Shown here: positions 58,216 to 64,000 of the stretch, in pieces | Layout of the letters: every line of letters begins with the position of its first letter | Position numbering within the stretch: the stretch's first letter is position 1 | Assembly (NCBI GenBank): GCA_029204225.1 | Contig: CM055095.1 | Span: 39,486,141 to 39,550,140 of the forward strand | Source: Diphasiastrum complanatum | Lineage: Eukaryota; Streptophyta; Lycopodiopsida; Lycopodiales; Lycopodiaceae | DNA length: 64,000 nt | Direction: 5' to 3' | Notes under the pieces: model-generated | Databases searched by the model: none | Told to the model about the DNA's origin: nothing | Seen by the model: only the letters and a program-made list of their open reading frames with translations | Position numbers and translations under genes: made by a program

Positions 58216-61200
58216 TTGTTGTTTGTAGGAAGGTCCAATAGAACTCGTATGCTCAATGATGATGGTACAAAACAATTTGTTAGTCTCAAGGAGTCACCAC
58301 TCTTATCAATTAGAAGGATCATATTGGCACACCACAAAGATGGAAAATTGGAAAAAATGTTTCATGGGCCTCATGGGTCGATTCAAATTGTGTTTGAATC
58401 TAGTTTACTTTTTAGCTCTGTACAATGTTGTTTCTTCAGTTTCAACTCCTATGTCCTTATTGTAGATTTCTAAATAACATATTCATTATTAAGTGCTCAT
58501 TGCCCATTGGCTTCAATGCAGCTTAGTGTTGATAAGTGATATTAGACTTTACACTTTAGCTTTAAGCAAGATTCAAAAAATGTTAGTGATTAAAATGCTC
58601 GTTATTATAAGTCAAAACTTAACAAAATTGAAACTCAAAGAGCTCTTCATAAATGTTTTAAAACACAATAGTATGTACGTATGTACCTATCGATGATAGC
58701 AAGACACCTAGTATTTGAAACTTTACACCTAAATAGTTTTGTAGGATACCTTCCGAGCTCTCCTCCTATTGTTGCAAGATTAGGCTCTGATACCTATGCA
58801 TGTGTAGAGAGCCATGGATCCCTATATATAAACTTCATGGAGGGTGCTAGGCACATGCCATACAATGTGCGACCTCTAAGAACACCTCATAGACTTCACT
58901 GGATGTATTGTGGCTAAATCTATCACTTGCCTTGTCATACCTCCACATGTCACTCATAGGCACTCCCATCAATAGATCTATCTCTTGGCCTCTACAATGA
59001 ATTTAAGGCCTAACACACCATTATGGTACATGAGTCCTATCTGACCTTGCTTAGGGATACTCAATACACCTACTCAAAGCGAGAATTGTAACAATAGGAG
59101 TCGTTGGCACATTACTACTAACCACTAAACCACATGATTTTTTTCCTTCTTTGTGTTTCATAGATCACTAACTTGATTTCAACTGCTTGTATCATATCGA
59201 AAGCATCACCTGTGCAATCCCTTCACAAAGATCTTCATCTCTTTCTTTAATGGCATCATTTGTTTTCATAGGGCTAAACTCTTCTTCCTTCTACTATCAT
59301 CTTGTGCCAATGAGATTCTAGACCATGTTCTTTGTGTTCTTTGTGCAAAGTCCCCATTTCTTGTTGTAGAATCATCATGAGTTCCCGGAGCAGTTCTTGC
59401 ATTTCTCCTAATTAATACAATGATGGGCTGAGATATAAATATTCCCTTCGTTAGTCATGATGAGGTAGTCGCTAGTAGTGGCACAGAAGCTTGACAATCT
59501 TGTAACATCCTATGGCCCATATATGCCACTGGCTACGAGAAATCTCTCAAAGAACTGTAGAAACATCACATTCCTTTGAGAAAACTAGAGGAAGGAGAGT
59601 ATGAACTTGATCTCATGCTGTGAAACCAATAGGAGAATTGGGATGTTCCTCAGCCCCATTTGTGCGTGTAACCCCTCCCACAATTGGAACATTAAGTGTG
59701 TACCAACCAGAACCTCTGCAACATCTAGATCGTGTACAAGAAACTCATCTCCATATCTTGTAACCCATGGCATACATCCAAGGCCTTAGCTATATGAACC
59801 TCTGTAGCATTTCAAATATCATGTGGCACTTGACATATATCCTAGTCAGCTACAAAATCAAAAACATCTCAAGGATCATCTAGTGGATACATAACGTGAA
59901 TGAGATCCTTGACAAAAGTATCAAGAGGGTTAGCATCTTGTCTATATGACACCCACATGAACATGATTTTGCCTCCACATAAGTTGAGAGTTATGCCATA
60001 AAAATGCAAGTGGGAATTGTCAGCTTGTCTTTTTCAATATTCACAAAATTGATGTGGATGAAGCAAACACAATTACAAAAACAAGACAAATAAGAAAAAA
60101 AAAAAGATGAAAATGAGAAAAGATAAGTTTTAAAAGGTGGAAATCTCAATAAGTGTAAGGAATTCATCTTTATGTATGGAATAAAAAAGATCCACAGAAT
60201 CTTTCAAAATAGAAAACAACACATTCCAGTGTAACAAAAGGTTGATAGTGCAATAATTTCACTTCTAGCAAGTCCAAGAGCATATAAATTGGATGTTGAA
60301 CAAATAGGTGTTGTCCATATGATGTAAAAATAACCCCTGTGAACCATATTTTGACATTGCAATAAATTTTGAAAAAGAACTTTGATTGATGTGTCAATTG
60401 CTTCCATAGGTGTTGTTAGCAATTGAAGTATGGAAGTGAGTCGACCCAACAAGACTCAAAGGTGTTTATAAGGGCAATGCCCCATCATACATTTTTGCTT
60501 CAATAACTTTGTTACAAGTAAAGTTTGATTGTCATCCTGCACATATAAGTCCAAGTCGCGAGCTTATCAGAACTCGATTAGTCTTAGAAGCTTAGTGATT
60601 AAACTTAGGCCTGCAACTGTTTTTTTACAAGTTCCAAAGTTTAACCTAGAATTTTTTATTAAGTTAAGTTTAGATTTGTAACTTCCAAAAAGTTGGGTTG
60701 AAGTCCCATAAGCAAAGTGGACAACTGACTCCCAACCATTCTCTATAACAGAAAAGCATTGTACTCAAGGAAATTATCCATAATACAAGAGAGTAACATG
60801 CTATCCATTTACTTGTGTGACTTTTCTTACTTTCTATTGTGTGCCTTAAATTTTATATGCCTATTCAATAGTTAGTTATGGAATGTGTGTTTCCATGCTT
60901 GCTGTGATGGGCTGTGTGTGTAGTTTGCATTATGCTTAATTTATAGCATAGCTTATGGGATACGTGGTGTTTGATAAAACAATAGTAAGATTAGTGGGTG
61001 ATAGTTTAGTGAGCATTGTGTGAGATAAAAATTGAGTGTGGAATTAGAAGGGGAATTGGGGTGGATTAGGTATTGCTCTCATACTTGAATCATTGTGCTA
61101 CCATCAATGTACATGAATGCTAATGCTCAAAACATGGTCTGTCCATCTCTCTGTCTTATTGAAGAATAGTAGGAACAACAAGGCTCCATCTCCAAGGCTC

Positions 61201-61281
61201 TCATTGGACCGTAACCCTCTCGTCATTGTACTACATGACACTCGAGAGACCTCCAAAAAGGAGTCTCAATAAATTTGGGGC
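58216..61281. other. Unassigned sequence right of the LINE
   Basis: No gene was recognised. A + strand frame at about 58230-58400 (MLNDDGTKQFVSLKESP...) after a splice-like tttgtag, and a tatataaa at about 58822, are noted but unsupported. If the PFK gene continues to the right, this is intron. Confidence 0.35.
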
Positions 61282-61535
61282 TGTTATCAAGGAGCCAAGT
61301 TATGAACTTGGCTCATTACATTCGCCACGTCCATTCTTTTATTCGTTATTATGCATAAGCAGGCCTAAGGGCCCTTTTTATTCGTATACTGGCCTTGGCC
61401 CCTATTTGGTCATATTTTTAGGACTTGGTCACATTGATTTGGAGTGGGGGTCCTCCTATTGGGAAGGCGCACTATTTTCCCTCCAAATCCTATTCCCTCC
61501 CTTTTTTGAATCCTCTATTTGATTCAGGGAGAGGG

Positions 61536-61543
61536 TATATATA
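61536..61543 (+). promoter_or_regulatory. TATA box in candidate LTR
   Basis: ggtatatatagggcagc, followed about 30 bases later by a transcript-start-like stretch. The position fits the U3/R boundary of the LTR. Confidence 0.45.
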
Positions 61544-61699
61544 GGGCAGCATTGTATTCCTTTATTCAGTTTATGATGATTGCTCCTCTTTAGCCTCCTT
61601 AAGCATTCTCTCTTCTTGCTTTCTAGCTTAAGTCCTGCTTTCTAGCATAGCTAGTGAATCTTAGCTTGTAACTTGGTATCAGAGCACTTTCCTGCAGAT

Positions 61700-62130
61700 T
61701 TAGTAGTGGCTGTCCAGCGCCCTACCACCCATCACTTTCTCCGTAATTTCTTTTGCAGATTGGTGGTGGCTGTCCAGCACCTTACTACCCATCACCTTCG
61801 TCGATTTTTTCGGCAGATTTTCATTGTTTTTGCAAATTTGGTAGCTGCATTCCAGCGCCCTACTACCGTATCATTTTCAGCGGTTCTCTTCACCGACTTG
61901 TTGTCCGTTTCGGCTATTGATTGGAGGCTGATCAGCGCCTTACTTCAACACCTTTTCCAGCCTATTTTTCAGCATATTGTGGATCTTGGTAGTTATTGCC
62001 CACAGCGCCCTATTATCTCACCATTCTCGACGGATTTCTCCATCGACTTGCTGCTCATTTTGTTGATTATTTGTCAGTTGTCTAGCGCCCTCTTTCAGCA
62101 CTTTTTTCAGCTTATTTGGCGCGAGTTGAG
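61700..62130 (+). repeat. Leader repeat, six diverged units of 60-80 bp
   Basis: Each unit carries a core like ccagcgccctactacc, at about 61715, 61775, 61853, 61933, 62003 and 62083, followed by a T-rich stretch with cgac or gcag. A 265-codon open frame spans it but encodes only the repeat. Confidence 0.65.
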
Positions 62131-64000
62131 GATTCGGATTGGTGGCTGGTTGGCGCATCTATTCTGTCATATCTTCAGCTTTTACCTCTCTTTGTTGGCA
62201 CTACTGATTGGACGACGGATCAGCACCCACCCGGGTATTGCTTGCGCCCATTTGCACTTCTTCTTTTTTTGCACCTACTTGCTGTCTTTTTGCTCACATA
62301 CTGCTCTTTCCCAGCCCCCTATTTCCCTCTCATATTTGTCATTGCTACCTCACACCCTCCTCCTTCCTTTTTCCATTTTGTTAGAACCCTTCTACTTATT
62401 GGCCTTGCACATTTGTTGTCCATTATTCTACTTTCTCAGCCCCTTATTTTCTGATTATTATCCATCTTGATTAGCTGTTTTTGTGCCATTTTTGGTGATT
62501 TTGGAAGTTAGACTAAGTTGGGGTGACGACAAACGTCCTCTCTCTCAGGTTTTGTCTCTTCCTTAGTCCCTATGGCAACTTCTTCATCAGAAGACCCACC
62601 GCAGAGCTCTTTAGATGATCGTTTTACACATATATGGATCACCTTGAGAGTCGTATTGATCGTGTTCTTTCTAGCCTTACAAGAAGTGAGATCGCCATCA
62701 TGAAAACATTAAGATTTGAAGAAGTTATCACTATTAGAGTTTGCCCAATTGCCAAAAGTCTTTTTATTTATAAATCCAGCCTTGACTAGATTGGCAAACT
62801 CAAAAGCTAGGGCCTCACTAATTCAGTGTGAGATTCCCAAAAGACTATTGTGACCCTGAGAAATAAAAATTCAAGAGATGTTGTAGACATGTAGGTCAAA
62901 AGTCCAAATTCTCCAACCTCCTGCTCTATTCCTTGCTTTACAACATTCATCTCTGAAAAAGGTGAACCCACTAGTGGGAATTGACTAGGATCGCACCCCA
63001 ACTATCAAGAATCCAATTTATCATCAGGTCCACCAATAGTTCCAACTTTCCCCTCCATGTTTTAGCTTCCTCATAGTGAAGCCTAGCTTTGATAAAGTTG
63101 GTGGACCTGGTACTAAAAATTTCTTCACAAAGCACCAAATCTAAAAAAGTATCTATTGAGATCCCAACTACCTTTCCAACCAAGAGGAGGTTGTGGCTCC
63201 ATCTTTAAGAGAAGGCTTGTCCTTCAACGTCAGGGGAAGGATTCATTCCCGATCCAATTCCTGAGGTTGCCCCCCAACAAGCCCCCATTATTAATGTAAA
63301 TAATTAGGGCATCCCATATGGTAATCCTCACCCTCCAATAGCGCAGGCACCCCAAGGCAATCATGATCCAATAGCCTTTTCAATACCAGTATCGGGAGTA
63401 GCCCTTGAAGTGATCCCACTAGTTCAAAAAGCTCCTAGATTAGAATCACCTAGGTACAATGGATCCACAAATGCAGCACGCTACTTGCAAATCTATGAAG
63501 AAGCCAGTGAGATATACGGAGAAAACACTCCTGAGGAGAAGTTGAAGCTTTTTAGTATGACCATAACGAATGCATCTTGGGATTGGTTCTTCGATCTAGG
63601 GTGGAACGAGAGAAATGTTTGGACAGAATTAAAGGATGCCTTCGACAGAAGGTTCAAATCACCTAGATTCCTGAGAAACCCTTTTATCTTACTAAGTAGG
63701 ATAAAATGTGGAAGGAAGAAAGGGTTTGGGATTACATAGAATGATTAAAAAGACTCCATATCGCAAGTGTCCACTTAGTACCTGATTATGTAGTCATGAT
63801 TTGTTTCACGCAAGCCTCCATCTGTCGAGAAATGAATGCACCCGAATCCTATGCCTCATCACGAGAAGCCACGGACGACGCCATTCGAGAAGAGGATGAA
63901 GGGTCTAATGGGTAATATAATTCCCATGATAGCCGACAACCAGTTGACATAAACCACAAAACACAAGATGAAAGGGCCTTCACCTCATCATCAAGTACGA

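Larger units (their letters stand above)
61282..64000 (+). mobile_element. Gypsy-type LTR retrotransposon, 5' part, runs off the edge
   Basis: Candidate LTR about 61282-61668 with a TATA box (tatatata, 61536-61543); a tggtatcagagc primer-type site at about 61670; a leader with six diverged repeats (61700-62130); and a gag capsid region (63410-63740, APRLESPRYNGSTNAARYLQ and a WDWFFDLGWNE block). The LTR start is uncertain. It appears broken already in gag, with at least two breaks; the rest lies outside the window. Confidence 0.65.

Noticed and set aside
58230-58400. Possible exon MLNDDGTKQFVSLKESP... on the + strand
   Set aside because: A splice-like tttgtag precedes it, but there is no known homology and no neighbouring exon.
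61673-62470. 265-codon open frame
   Set aside because: It spans the leader repeat and T-rich sequence of a gypsy element; the peptide is only the repeat in translation.
62971-63183. 70-codon - strand frame resembling a LINE ORF1-like domain
   Set aside because: The match to DUF4283-type sequence is too weak to support.
58190-64000. Upstream exons of phosphofructokinase
   Set aside because: Searched the - strand by eye for CGGLCPGLN and VYF..E-type exons and found none.

Overview
This is nuclear DNA from a flowering plant. The evidence is two spliced host genes with GT-AG introns and plant-type proteins, a heavy load of plant Ty1/copia and Ty3/gypsy debris, a LINE, small terminal-inverted-repeat elements, and long (GA)n/(CT)n tracts. 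Introns reach about 9 kb. That fits a lineage with long, transposon-filled introns, perhaps a woody or early-diverging angiosperm, but I cannot name the species from sequence alone.

Left part (1-12.4 kb): a decayed reverse transcriptase fragment at the edge, a GA tract, a four-copy ~110 bp repeat, then a complete seven-exon fructokinase gene on the + strand (coding exons between 4145 and 12374, 372 aa). Its 3.8 kb second intron holds a small terminal-inverted-repeat element (5961-6145) and a second, related-looking palindrome-rich locus (8405-9049).

Middle part (12.4-40.3 kb): no host gene recognised. It is a graveyard of LTR-element fossils: a copia copy with two recognisable LTRs (19683-23710, - strand), a longer copia copy on the + strand ending in an LTR at 30729, and scattered copia and gypsy pieces. 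It also holds several unexplained arrays of short palindromic or inverted motifs.

Right part (40.3-56.5 kb): the last nine coding exons of an ATP-dependent 6-phosphofructokinase on the - strand (353 aa present; roughly the first 140 residues are not in the window). A gypsy fossil cluster (42.8-47.4 kb) sits in a 9.3 kb intron just after a 41 bp micro-exon. Beyond 56.5 kb, in what is probably a very long upstream intron, lie a LINE (56.9-58.2 kb) split by a 250 bp hAT-like element, unexplained sequence, and the LTR, leader and gag start of another gypsy element that runs off the edge.

The two host genes are convergent and encode consecutive steps: fructokinase makes fructose-6-phosphate and phosphofructokinase consumes it. 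Whether that pairing matters is open. The most unusual sequence signal is a set of loci (5.96, 8.4-9.0, 51.4-52.3 and 57.9 kb) built on one plan: an A/T-rich core flanked by arrays of a short palindromic word that differs from locus to locus. Two of them have convincing terminal inverted repeats and target site duplications.
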